Assembly: GCF_042435035.1 (NCBI RefSeq)
Contig: NZ_JBHMQT010000021.1
Location: 1 to 64,000, forward strand
From: Sphaerimonospora cavernae
GTDB taxonomy: Bacteria; Actinomycetota; Actinomycetes; Streptosporangiales; Streptosporangiaceae
DNA: 64,000 nt
Reading direction: 5' to 3'
This document shows, piece by piece, positions 17,946 to 25,962 of the stretch. The notes beneath the pieces were generated by a model. That model searched no databases. It was not told where the DNA came from and was given only the letters and a program-made list of their open reading frames with translations. The position numbers and the translations under genes were made by a program. The number at the start of each line of letters is the position of its first letter. Position 1 is the first letter of the stretch.

Positions 17946-18728
17946 CTAACCGCGCTGCATGCGTCTGGGTGGCGATGGCAGGTCGTGGCGCCCGGAGACG
18001 AACTCCTGAACCGCGATCTTCGCGCGGATGACGGGGCGTCGCCAGCGCTCCTCCCGGCGGACGGCCCTCGCCATCCGCCTCGGTTTGGGCCGCCTGGCCA
18101 CCTCTGAGTAGAACCAGCGCGCCCATGGCGATCCGGGGCGGGCCAGGCGCACCGCGCCGACATAGACGAAAGGCGGCACGAACAACCCGAGCAGGCCACT
18201 CCAGATCTTCCCCTTGAGCAGGGTGACGACCGCGAAGACGAGGTTGACGACGAGGAACGTCGCCGCAGGCCATGCCCCCGCCACCGCTCCGTTCGCCTCA
18301 CTCCAGGCGAGCGGCCGCAGACCGAGCAGCAGCAACCCGGTGCCCGCGATCGCGACGAAAACCGCGTCGACCGAGGTGCGTCCCTCCTCCTGCCAGTACA
18401 CGTCACGCAGGTGCAGGATGAGCGCGAACTCATCGAGCACGAGAGCGGCGCCGACGCCGAAGACCGCGGCCGTGAACGAGTACCACGCCGTCGACACTCC
18501 GGCCAGGATCAGGCCGGCCACCCCACCGAGCAGCATGAGGATCACGCCGAACACAACGTGGTGGATGTGCATCTCTCCGACGTTGACGTTGCCGAACCAC
18601 CGCACCCGCGCCCGGATCAGCCGCACGTTGATCCTCGTGAACACGAAAGCGACGATCAGAGCGACGAAGAAGCAGAGAAGCGGCAGTTGGTGGCCGTCGA
18701 CGACACGATCATGAAACCAGTCATCCAT
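17946..18728 (-). CDS. Conserved integral membrane protein
   Basis: A 260-residue protein from the ATG at 18728 (MDDWFHDRVVDG). Predicted membrane segments include LPLLCFFVALIVAFVFTRI, the region around HHVVFGVILMLLGGVAGLIL, FTAAVFGVGAALVLDEFALI, VFVAIAGTGLLLLGL, FLVVNLVFAVVTLL and SGLLGLFVPPFVYVGAV. MHIHHVVFG and DEFALILHLRDVYW put His and acidic residues in or next to helices, which hints at metal or cofactor binding. The C-terminus is basic and cytoplasmic. I do not recognise the function. It is flanked by two relics. Confidence 0.75.
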   Translation of the reverse strand: MDDWFHDRVVDGHQLPLLCFFVALIVAFVFTRINVRLIRARVRWFGNVNVGEMHIHHVVFGVILMLLGGVAGLILAGVSTAWYSFTAAVFGVGAALVLDEFALILHLRDVYWQEEGRTSVDAVFVAIAGTGLLLLGLRPLAWSEANGAVAGAWPAATFLVVNLVFAVVTLLKGKIWSGLLGLFVPPFVYVGAVRLARPGSPWARWFYSEVARRPKPRRMARAVRREERWRRPVIRAKIAVQEFVSGRHDLPSPPRRMQRG

Positions 18729-18846
18729 GCGAAAACCCCATACAAAGACCCCGGCTTCTGATAGTAAGGTGCACCCCAAAGTGCTCGGCTCAAGCAGTTG
18801 GCCGCCCCCAGCAGGTGCTCGCTCCCCAGCGAATACGCGGCCCGAA

Positions 18847-18992
18847 TCAGGAGAGGAAGCCGCGCAACAGGGCGGCCGTCCCCGCTGAATGCTCGGCCAC
18901 CGCGCGGCGGGCCGCCTCCGGATCGCCGGCGAGGATCGCCGCGACGATGGCGTCGTGCTGGGCCACCGCGTGCTCGATCAACGTGCTCTCGA
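18847..18992 (-). pseudogene. GntR/FadR-type regulator relic (FCD domain end)
   Basis: The last 47 codons of an FCD ligand-binding domain are visible: HAVAQHDAIVAAILAGDPEAARRAVAEHS then LLRGFLS and a stop. A stop codon lies immediately upstream and no winged-helix domain remains. It is divergent to the glutamine synthetase-like operon that starts at 19150, where an intact regulator of this type would be expected. Confidence 0.65.
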
Positions 18993-18996
18993 TCTA

Positions 18997-19026
18997 CTCT
19001 GGGTGAAGCTGCTCTGGATGAAGCTG
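18997..19026. repeat. 15-bp tandem duplication upstream of the GS-like operon
   Basis: CTCTGGGTGAAGCTG is followed directly by CTCTGGATGAAGCTG. The duplication lies about 125 bases before the glutamine synthetase-like start and just behind the FCD relic. Confidence 0.75.
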
Positions 19027-19149
19027 CGACGAGGGTAAGGGGATCGCCTGAGTGCTTGCATGCCCTCAATGGTCTGGTTCCAGACTTTTGGGTTGCCGGG
19101 CGCGAGCCAGACCTCTTGAGCAGCCAGACCTCTCGAACAGGAGGCGCCC

Positions 19150-20496
19150 GTGCTGAGCGTGGAGGAGCTTCGCGGCGACGTCGAGGCGGGCCGCGTGGAC
19201 ACCGTCCTGCTCGCCGTGACCGATATGCAGGGTCGGCTGCAGGGCAAGCGCCTGGCGGCACGGTACTTCCTGGAAGTGGTGCTCGACCATGGGGCGGAGG
19301 GATGCGACTACCTGCTCGCCGTAGACGTGGATATGAACACGGTCGACGGCTATGCCATGTCGTCGTGGGAGCGGGGGTACGGCGACTTCGTGATGAAGCC
19401 GGACCTGTCCACGCTGCGCCGGGTGCCGTGGCATGAGGGAACGGTCCTGCTGCTGGCCGACCTGACGTGGGAGGACGGTTCCGACGTCGTCGCCTCGCCG
19501 CGGCAGATCCTGCGCGCGCAGCTCGCCCGGCTGGCCGAGCGGGGATGGACCGCGCTGGTCGGGACGGAACTGGAGTTCCGCGTGTACGAGGACAGTTACG
19601 AGCAGGCCTGGCAGCGGGGATACCGCGACATGACCCCGGTCAACCTCTACAACGTCGACTACTCGCTGCTCGGCACCGCCAGGATCGAGCCGTTGCTGCG
19701 CAAGATCAGGCTCGGCATGGAGGGCGCGGGGCTGTACGTGGAGTCCGCCAAGGGCGAGTGCAACCTCGGGCAGCACGAGATCACCTTCCGGTACGCCGAC
19801 GCTTTGACGACCTGCGACAACCATGTCTTCTACAAGAACGGCGCCAAGGAGATCGCCGCCCAGGAGGGCAGGTCGATCACGTTCATGGCCAAGCCCGACC
19901 CGCGCGAGGGCAACTCCTGCCACATCCACATCTCCCTGCGGGACGCAGGCGGCACCCCGGTGCTGGCGGGGACGGAGCCGTACGGACTGTCGACGGCCGG
20001 GCGGCACTTCATCGCGGGTCAGCTCGCCACCCTGCGCGAGCTCACCCTGGCCTACGCGCCCAACATCAACTCCTACAAGCGCTTCGTGCCCGGCAGTTTC
20101 GCGCCCACTGCGGTGAAATGGGGTGTCGACAACCGGACGTGCGCGCTGCGCCTGGTCGGGCACGGCCGTTCACTGCGGCTGGAGAACCGGGTGCCGGGCG
20201 GGGACGTCAACCCCTACCTCGCGGTAGCCGCGATGATCGCCGCCGGGCTGCGCGGCATCGATCTCGAACTGCCGCTGGAGGAGCCGTTCGCCGGCAACGC
20301 GTACGCCGCCGGCGCCGAGACCGTACCGGCCACGCTTCGTGACGCGCTCGCGCTGTGGGAGGGCTCGGATATCGCGCGCGACGCCTTCGGCAAGGACGTC
20401 GTCGATCACTACGCCAACAACGCCCGGATCGAACTGGCCGCCTTCGACGCGGCGGTCACCGACTGGGAGCTCTATCGGGGGTTCGAACGCCTTTGA
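19150..20496 (+). CDS. Glutamine synthetase family protein (probable gamma-glutamyl-amine ligase)
   Basis: A 448-residue member of the glutamine synthetase fold. Catalytic and metal motifs are present: GTELEFRVYED, ESAKGECNLGQHEITFRYAD, GNSCHIHISL, NSYKRFVPGSFAPTAVKWG with DNRTCALR, and RLENRVPGGDVNPYLA. In actinomycetes such GlnA3/GlnA4-like paralogues glutamylate polyamines or ethanolamine rather than ammonia. The aldehyde dehydrogenase and SDR directly downstream fit amine catabolism. The substrate here is inferred from context only. The adenylylation tyrosine region of true GlnA is not seen. The start codon at 19150 follows AGGAGGCGCC. Confidence 0.88.
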   Translation: MLSVEELRGDVEAGRVDTVLLAVTDMQGRLQGKRLAARYFLEVVLDHGAEGCDYLLAVDVDMNTVDGYAMSSWERGYGDFVMKPDLSTLRRVPWHEGTVLLLADLTWEDGSDVVASPRQILRAQLARLAERGWTALVGTELEFRVYEDSYEQAWQRGYRDMTPVNLYNVDYSLLGTARIEPLLRKIRLGMEGAGLYVESAKGECNLGQHEITFRYADALTTCDNHVFYKNGAKEIAAQEGRSITFMAKPDPREGNSCHIHISLRDAGGTPVLAGTEPYGLSTAGRHFIAGQLATLRELTLAYAPNINSYKRFVPGSFAPTAVKWGVDNRTCALRLVGHGRSLRLENRVPGGDVNPYLAVAAMIAAGLRGIDLELPLEEPFAGNAYAAGAETVPATLRDALALWEGSDIARDAFGKDVVDHYANNARIELAAFDAAVTDWELYRGFERL

Positions 20497-20506
20497 GGGT
20501 AGCGCT

Positions 20507-21916
20507 GTGAAGATAGTCAATCCGGCGACGGAGGAGGCGATCGCCGAGATGGAGATGGCGGACGCCGCTGAGGTGGACCGGACGGTGGAACGTGCCCGGC
20601 GGGCCTTCCCCGCCTGGCGGTCCGTCAGTCCAGGTGACCGGGCACGGCTGCTGCGCGGCTTCGCCCGCACGGTCGAGGAGCACGCCGAGGAGCTGGCCCG
20701 GCTGGAGATCGCCAACGCGGGGCACACAGTCGGCAACGCCCGTTGGGAGGCGGGGAACGTCCGCGACGTGCTCGACTTCTACTCGGGTGCGCCCGAGCGA
20801 GATCACGGCAGGCAGATCCCCGTGCCGGGCGGAGTGGACATCACGTTCGCCGAGCCGCTGGGCGTCGTCGGCGTGATCGTGCCGTGGAACTTCCCGATGG
20901 TGATCATGATGTGGGGGGCGGCCCCCGCGCTGGCCGCCGGCAACACGGTCGTCGTGAAGCCCGCCGAGTGGACCCCGCTCACCGCGCTCCGGCTGGCCGA
21001 GCTCGCCCTTGAGGCGGGGCTGCCGGAGGGAGTCCTCCAGGTCGTACCCGGCGAGGGCGAGGTCGCCGGGGCCCGGCTGGTCGGGCATCCGGATGTACGG
21101 AAGATCGTCTTCACCGGATCGACCGAGGTGGGCAGGCTGATCGCGGCGAAGGCGGCCGAGCAGGTCAAGCGGGTGACACTGGAGCTGGGCGGCAAGAGCG
21201 CCAACATCGTCTTCGCCGACGCCGACCTGGACCGGGCGGCCGCCACAGCCCCGATGGCGGTTTTCGACAACTCCGGGCAGGACTGCTGCGCCCGCTCGCG
21301 CATCCTGGTGGAGCATTCCGTCTACGACGACTTCCTCCTGCGGCTCGGGCAGGCCGTACAGGAGGTGAAGGTCGGCGACCCGCTGGACCCGGCCAGCCAG
21401 ATGGGGCCCCTGATCAGCGCCGAGCACCGGGACCGGGTCAGGTCGTTCGTCACGGGGCCGGCGGGCGTGTACGCCACGGGCTCATGCCCGAGCGGACCCG
21501 GCTACTGGTTCCCGCCGTCGGTGCTGACCGCGCCAGAAGGGTTCGATCCTGTGGACATCGAGCCCGGCGGGAGCCACGCCGCGTTCCGCCGCGCGTTCAC
21601 CGAGGAGATCTTCGGACCGGTCGTCACCGTCGTCCCGTTCGAGGACGAGGCTCACGCCGTACAGATCGCCAACAACACGCAGTACGGCCTTTCGGGGTCG
21701 ATCTGGACACGAGACGTCGGGCGCGCGTTGCGGGTGGCCAGGGACGTGGAGGCGGGAAACCTGTCGGTGAACTCCCACTCCAGCGTCCGCTACTGGACAC
21801 CGTTCGGCGGGTTCAAGCAATCGGGGCTCGGCCGGGAGCTGGGTCCCGACGCCCTCGCCGCCTTCACCGAGACCAAGAACGTCTTCATCTCCACGGAGTG
21901 GACAAGCACGGAGTAG
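20507..21916 (+). CDS. Aldehyde dehydrogenase
   Basis: A 469-residue NAD(P)-dependent aldehyde dehydrogenase from the GTG at 20507, which has GAGGGT upstream. Motifs: PWNFPMVIMMWGAAPALAAG, VVKPAEWTPL, FTGSTEVGR, the general-base Glu in LELGGKSANIV, the catalytic Cys in NSGQDCCARSRI, EEIFGPVV and FGGFKQSGLGREL. It begins 10 bases after the GS-like stop codon, so it is in the same operon. It probably oxidises the aldehyde formed from a gamma-glutamylated amine (gamma-glutamyl-aminoaldehyde type); this is inference from context. Confidence 0.9.
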   Translation: MKIVNPATEEAIAEMEMADAAEVDRTVERARRAFPAWRSVSPGDRARLLRGFARTVEEHAEELARLEIANAGHTVGNARWEAGNVRDVLDFYSGAPERDHGRQIPVPGGVDITFAEPLGVVGVIVPWNFPMVIMMWGAAPALAAGNTVVVKPAEWTPLTALRLAELALEAGLPEGVLQVVPGEGEVAGARLVGHPDVRKIVFTGSTEVGRLIAAKAAEQVKRVTLELGGKSANIVFADADLDRAAATAPMAVFDNSGQDCCARSRILVEHSVYDDFLLRLGQAVQEVKVGDPLDPASQMGPLISAEHRDRVRSFVTGPAGVYATGSCPSGPGYWFPPSVLTAPEGFDPVDIEPGGSHAAFRRAFTEEIFGPVVTVVPFEDEAHAVQIANNTQYGLSGSIWTRDVGRALRVARDVEAGNLSVNSHSSVRYWTPFGGFKQSGLGRELGPDALAAFTETKNVFISTEWTSTE

Positions 21917-21920
21917 ACAC

Positions 21921-22685
21921 ATGCAGCGTTTGCAGGACCGCGTCGCCGTCATCACCGGGGCGGGCAGCGGCATCGGCCTGGCCACGGCCCACCGGTTCGC
22001 CCGGGAAGGTGCGAAGGTGGTCGCGGTCGACCTCGACGAGGTCACCGGCGCCAAGGTCGCCGAAGAGGTCGGAGGTCTGTACGTCAAGGCCGACGTCGCC
22101 GACGAGAACGATGTCACACGGATGTACCAGGCCGCCTTCGACACCTATGGCCGGATCGACATCGCCTTCAACAACGCGGGCATCTCGCCACCGGAGGACG
22201 TCTCGATCCTGGACACCGGAATCGAGGCGTGGCGCAGGGTCCAGGAGGTCAACCTCACCGGCGTGTACCTGTGCTGCAAGCATGTCATTCCGTACATGCG
22301 GCGGCAGGGCAAGGGTTCGATCATCAACACCGCCTCGTTCGTCGCGGTCCTGGGGTCTGCGACGTCACAGATCTCCTACACCGCGTCCAAGGGCGGGGTG
22401 CTGGCGATGAGCCGTGAGCTCGGCGTGCAGTTCGCCCGCGAGGGCATCAGGGTGAACGCGCTGTGCCCCGGTCCTGTCGACACGCCGCTGCTGCGCGAGC
22501 TGTTCGCCAAGGACCCGGAGCGGGCGCGGCGCCGTCTCGTCCACGTGCCGCTCGGCAGGTTCGCCCGGGCCGAGGAGATCGCGGCCGCCGTGGCGTTCCT
22601 CGCCTCGGACGACGCGTCGTTCATCACCGCCTCGGAGTTCCTGGTCGACGGGGGCATCTCCGGGGCGTACGTCACCCCGCTATAG
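21921..22685 (+). CDS. Short-chain dehydrogenase/reductase
   Basis: A 254-residue classical SDR with TGAGSGIGLATA, NNAG, and the YTASK catalytic pair; D after strand 2 (VAVDLDE) suggests NAD. It ends SGAYVTPL. It starts four bases after the aldehyde dehydrogenase stop and is the third gene of the amine/aldehyde operon. The exact substrate is unknown; 3-oxoacyl-ACP reductase would be the automatic label, but the neighbourhood favours a catabolic alcohol or amino-alcohol dehydrogenase. Confidence 0.9.
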   Translation: MQRLQDRVAVITGAGSGIGLATAHRFAREGAKVVAVDLDEVTGAKVAEEVGGLYVKADVADENDVTRMYQAAFDTYGRIDIAFNNAGISPPEDVSILDTGIEAWRRVQEVNLTGVYLCCKHVIPYMRRQGKGSIINTASFVAVLGSATSQISYTASKGGVLAMSRELGVQFAREGIRVNALCPGPVDTPLLRELFAKDPERARRRLVHVPLGRFARAEEIAAAVAFLASDDASFITASEFLVDGGISGAYVTPL

Positions 22686-22729
22686 ACGGTTCCGGAGATC
22701 GGGTTGAGCCGTTAGGCTTGCCCTGCACC

Positions 22730-22935
22730 AGTGATCCCGTGCGGGAGAGCATCCTGGCAAGCCGGTCAGGATCCCTGAAGGAGCAAGCCCTCCCCGCGAA
22801 CCTCTCAAGGCAAAGGACCGTACGGGCCAGGTGTGCTCTGGAAAGTGGACCACGAGGGATCGGGGTCTCGCCGAAGGTGAAAGTCCGGCAAAACACGGAC
22901 GAAGCTCTCAGGCGCCGATGACAGAGGGGGAGGAT
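22730..22935 (+). promoter_or_regulatory. Tandem glycine riboswitch
   Basis: Two consecutive glycine aptamers are readable. The first has GTGCGGGAGAGC, CTGAAGGAGCAA and CCTCTCAAGGCAAAGGACCG (about 22738-22830). The second has GCTCTGGAAAGTGGACC, CGCCGAAGGTGAAA and GAAGCTCTCAGGCGCCGATG, then ACAGAGGGGGAG (about 22833-22932). This is the standard double-aptamer arrangement. It lies in the leader of gcvT, so glycine should switch on gcvT-gcvH-sdaA. Confidence 0.93.
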
Positions 22936-22971
22936 GCCCTCATCCGTCCTTTCCGAGGTGCGAGTGCGATC

Positions 22972-24114
22972 ATGTCTCGATCTACCCCTTTGCGCGAGGT
23001 CCACGAGAGCCTCAGCGCGACCCTGACCGACTTCGCGGGATGGCTGATGCCGCTGCGCTACGGCAGCGAGTCGGCCGAGCACGACGCGGTCCGTACGGCC
23101 GCCGGGCTGTTCGATCTGTCCCACATGGGGGAGATCTTCGTCACCGGTCCGCGGTCGGGCGAGGCCCTCGACTACGCCCTGGTCGGCCAGCTGAGCACGC
23201 TCGGCCTCGGCCGCGCCCGCTACACCATGATGGTGAACGAGGTCGGCGGCATCCTCGACGACCTCATCGTCTACCGGCTCGGCGACGAGGAGTTCATGGT
23301 CGTCGCCAACGCCGCCAACGCGCCCATGGTCGCCCGTGAGCTGACCGAACGTGCCCAGCCGTCCGGCGCCGTCGTCGAGGACCGTTCCGACGACTACGCG
23401 CTGATCGCGATCCAGGGGCCGCGCAGCGTCGAGATCCTACGCGGCCTGACCGAGAGCGGCACCGCCGCCGAGTTGGACGGCCTGAAGTACTACGCGATCA
23501 TCCCCGGGACGGTCGCCGGCGTGTCCGCGCTGATCGCCCGCACGGGCTACACGGGCGAGGACGGGTTCGAGCTGTTCGTCCGTCCACAGGACGCGGCGCC
23601 GCTCTGGCAGGCGCTGAGCGAGGCCGGCAAGGAGTCCGGCCTGTCGCCCGCCGGGCTGTCGTCCCGCGACACGCTGCGGCTGGAGGCCGGCATGCCGCTC
23701 TACGGCAACGAGCTGACCACCGAGACGACGCCGTTCGACGCGGGCCTCGGCCGGGTGGTGCGGTTCGACAAGCCCGGCGATTTCGTCGGCCGGGCCGCCC
23801 TGGCCAAGATCGCCCAGCTTGAGACAGGCACGGAGGAGACGGGCGCGGAGGAGACGGGCGCGAGCCGACGGCTGGTCGGGCTGGTGGCGCGCGGCCGCCG
23901 AGTGCCCCGCCACGGTTATCCGGTGACCCGTGGCGGTGAGGTCGTCGGCGAGGTCACCAGCGGCGCCCCCTCGCGTTCGCTGGGCCGGCCGATCGCGCTG
24001 GCGTACATCTCCCGCGCCGCCGCCGAGAGCGGGGACGGCCTCGCCGTGGACATCCGCGGCGCCCAGGAACCGGTCGACATAGTTGACCTGCCTTTCTATA
24101 GGAGGAGCAAGTGA
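22972..24114 (+). CDS. gcvT: Glycine cleavage system aminomethyltransferase (T protein)
   Basis: A 380-residue aminomethyltransferase that moves the methylene group of glycine from lipoylated GcvH to tetrahydrofolate. Seen: TDFAGWLMPLRYGSE, AGLFDLSHMGEIFV, YTMMVNEVGGILDDLIVYR, YTGEDGFELFV and LSSRDTLRLEAGMPLYGNEL. Before the C-terminal barrel is a small acidic ETGTEETGAEETG repeat that I take as a local expansion. The start is the ATG at 22972, 37 bases after the glycine riboswitch. The stop overlaps the GTG of gcvH (GTGA). No gcvP follows, so P and L proteins must be encoded elsewhere. Confidence 0.95.
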   Translation: MSRSTPLREVHESLSATLTDFAGWLMPLRYGSESAEHDAVRTAAGLFDLSHMGEIFVTGPRSGEALDYALVGQLSTLGLGRARYTMMVNEVGGILDDLIVYRLGDEEFMVVANAANAPMVARELTERAQPSGAVVEDRSDDYALIAIQGPRSVEILRGLTESGTAAELDGLKYYAIIPGTVAGVSALIARTGYTGEDGFELFVRPQDAAPLWQALSEAGKESGLSPAGLSSRDTLRLEAGMPLYGNELTTETTPFDAGLGRVVRFDKPGDFVGRAALAKIAQLETGTEETGAEETGASRRLVGLVARGRRVPRHGYPVTRGGEVVGEVTSGAPSRSLGRPIALAYISRAAAESGDGLAVDIRGAQEPVDIVDLPFYRRSK

Positions 24115-24500
24115 GCAGCATTCCCGAGGACCTGAGCTACACCAAGGAGCACGAGTGGTTGGCCGGGCTGGACGACGGCATGACCGTGACCGTCGGCATC
24201 ACCGCGCACGCGGCCGAACAGCTCGGTGATGTGGTCTTCGTGCAGGTTCCCGAGGTCGGCGCCGCCATCTCCGCCGGTGACGCGGTGGGCGAGGTCGAGT
24301 CGACCAAGTCGGTGAGCGACATCTTCTCCCCTGTGGACGGTGAGGTCGTGGAGACCAACCCCGCCGTGGTGGACGACCCGTCCCTGGTCAACTCCGACCC
24401 GTACGGCGAGGGCTGGCTGTTCCGTGTGCGCATCGAGCACGAGCCGGACGAGGTGCTGTCCGCGGCCGAGTACGGCGCGTTCATCTCCGGCGAGTCCTAA
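24111..24500 (+). CDS. gcvH: Glycine cleavage system H protein
   Basis: A 129-residue lipoyl carrier. The lipoylation lysine is in GEVESTKSVSDIFSPVDGEV; the N-terminus YTKEHEWL and the C-terminus GWLFRV are typical. It is translationally coupled to gcvT by a four-base overlap and followed after 25 bases by sdaA. It shuttles the aminomethyl group between GcvP and GcvT. Confidence 0.96.
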   Translation: MSSIPEDLSYTKEHEWLAGLDDGMTVTVGITAHAAEQLGDVVFVQVPEVGAAISAGDAVGEVESTKSVSDIFSPVDGEVVETNPAVVDDPSLVNSDPYGEGWLFRVRIEHEPDEVLSAAEYGAFISGES

Positions 24501-24525
24501 GAAATCCTGAATAGAGACCAGATCA

Positions 24526-25905
24526 ATGGCGATCAGTGTCTTCGACCTGTTCAAGGTGGGGATCGGGCCGTCCAGCTCGCACACGGGCGGCCCGATGGCC
24601 GCGGCACACAAATTCGCCAGGGGCCTGCACGACGACGGGCTGCTGGAGAAGGTCACCCGCGTCGAGGCCGTCCTGTACGGCTCACTCGGGCTGACCGGCA
24701 AGGGCCACGGCAGCGACAAGGCCGTCCTGCTCGGCCTGTCCGGTGAGAAGCCCGAGCTCGTCGACGTGGACACCGTCGAGGACAGGCTCGCCGCGATACG
24801 GGCGCGCGGCACGGTGAGGTTGTACGGCACGCACGAGATCCCGTTCGTCGTCGGCGAGGACCTCGTCTTCGAGCGGAAGGTGTCGCTGCCGCACCATCCC
24901 AACGGCATGCGCTTCACCGCCTTCATGGGCGACACGGGCGACACCGTGCTGCGCGAGAAGATCTACTACTCGGTCGGCGGCGGCTTCGTGGTGGACGAGA
25001 ACGCGACGGGCGCCGACCGGATCAAGCCCGACGACACGGTCCTGCCGCACCCGTTCACGACAGGGGCCCAGCTGCTGGAGCGGTGCGCCGACACGGGCCT
25101 TTCGATCTCCGGAGTGATGCTGGAGAACGAGCAGGCCTTCGGCCGGAGCCCGCAGGAGATCCGCGACGGCCTGCTGCACCTGTGGTCGGTCATGGCCGAG
25201 TGCGTGCAGCGTGGCAGCACCCGCGAGGGCGTGCTGCCGGGCGGTCTCAAGGTCCGGCGCCGGGCCAACCAGCTCTACCGCAGGCTGCGCAGCGAGGGCG
25301 ACGCCGATCCGTTGCGCGCGATGGACTGGGTGACGCTGTTCGCCCTCGCCGTCAACGAGGAGAACGCGGCGGGCGGCCGGATCGTCACCGCGCCGACCAA
25401 CGGCGCCGCCGGGATCGTGCCCGCCGTGCTGTCCTACTACACGAGGTTCGTCCCCGGCGCGAGCGATGACGGCATCGTGCGCTTCCTCCTCACCGCCGGG
25501 GCGATCGGCGTGCTGTTCAAGGAGAACGCCTCCATCTCGGGGGCGGAGGTCGGCTGTCAGGGGGAGGTCGGCTCGGCCTGCTCCATGGCCGCGGCCGGCC
25601 TGACCGAGGTGCTGGGCGGCACCCCTGAGCAGGTGGAGAACGCCGCGGAGATCGGGATCGAGCACAACCTCGGTCTCACCTGCGATCCCATCGGCGGTCT
25701 GGTGCAGATCCCGTGCATCGAGCGCAACGCGGTAGCCTCGATCAAGGCGATCGCCGCCTCCCGGATCGCGCTGCGGGGCGACGGCCGGCACTTCGTGGCG
25801 CTCGACAAGGCCATCAAGACCATGCGGGACACCGGCAGGGACATGCTCGACAAATACAAGGAGACCTCACGCGGCGGTCTCGCCGTCAACGTCATCGAGT
25901 GCTGA
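24526..25905 (+). CDS. sdaA: L-serine ammonia-lyase (iron-sulfur type)
   Basis: A 459-residue single-chain L-serine dehydratase that turns serine into pyruvate and ammonia. It has the N-terminal GIGPSSSHTGGPM motif. The cysteines expected to hold the 4Fe-4S cluster are in GCQGEVGSACSMAAAGL and TCDPIGGLVQIPCIERN. NGAAGIVPAVLSYY and GAIGVLFKENASISGAE are also typical. As third gene behind the glycine riboswitch it links glycine excess to serine removal, because serine is what glycine cleavage plus serine hydroxymethyltransferase produce. Confidence 0.95.
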   Translation: MAISVFDLFKVGIGPSSSHTGGPMAAAHKFARGLHDDGLLEKVTRVEAVLYGSLGLTGKGHGSDKAVLLGLSGEKPELVDVDTVEDRLAAIRARGTVRLYGTHEIPFVVGEDLVFERKVSLPHHPNGMRFTAFMGDTGDTVLREKIYYSVGGGFVVDENATGADRIKPDDTVLPHPFTTGAQLLERCADTGLSISGVMLENEQAFGRSPQEIRDGLLHLWSVMAECVQRGSTREGVLPGGLKVRRRANQLYRRLRSEGDADPLRAMDWVTLFALAVNEENAAGGRIVTAPTNGAAGIVPAVLSYYTRFVPGASDDGIVRFLLTAGAIGVLFKENASISGAEVGCQGEVGSACSMAAAGLTEVLGGTPEQVENAAEIGIEHNLGLTCDPIGGLVQIPCIERNAVASIKAIAASRIALRGDGRHFVALDKAIKTMRDTGRDMLDKYKETSRGGLAVNVIEC

Positions 25906-25962
25906 TCCCGCCACTCCCCGCATTACAGCCCCCGATGACAGCCTGGCGAGGAGGAGTATCCC

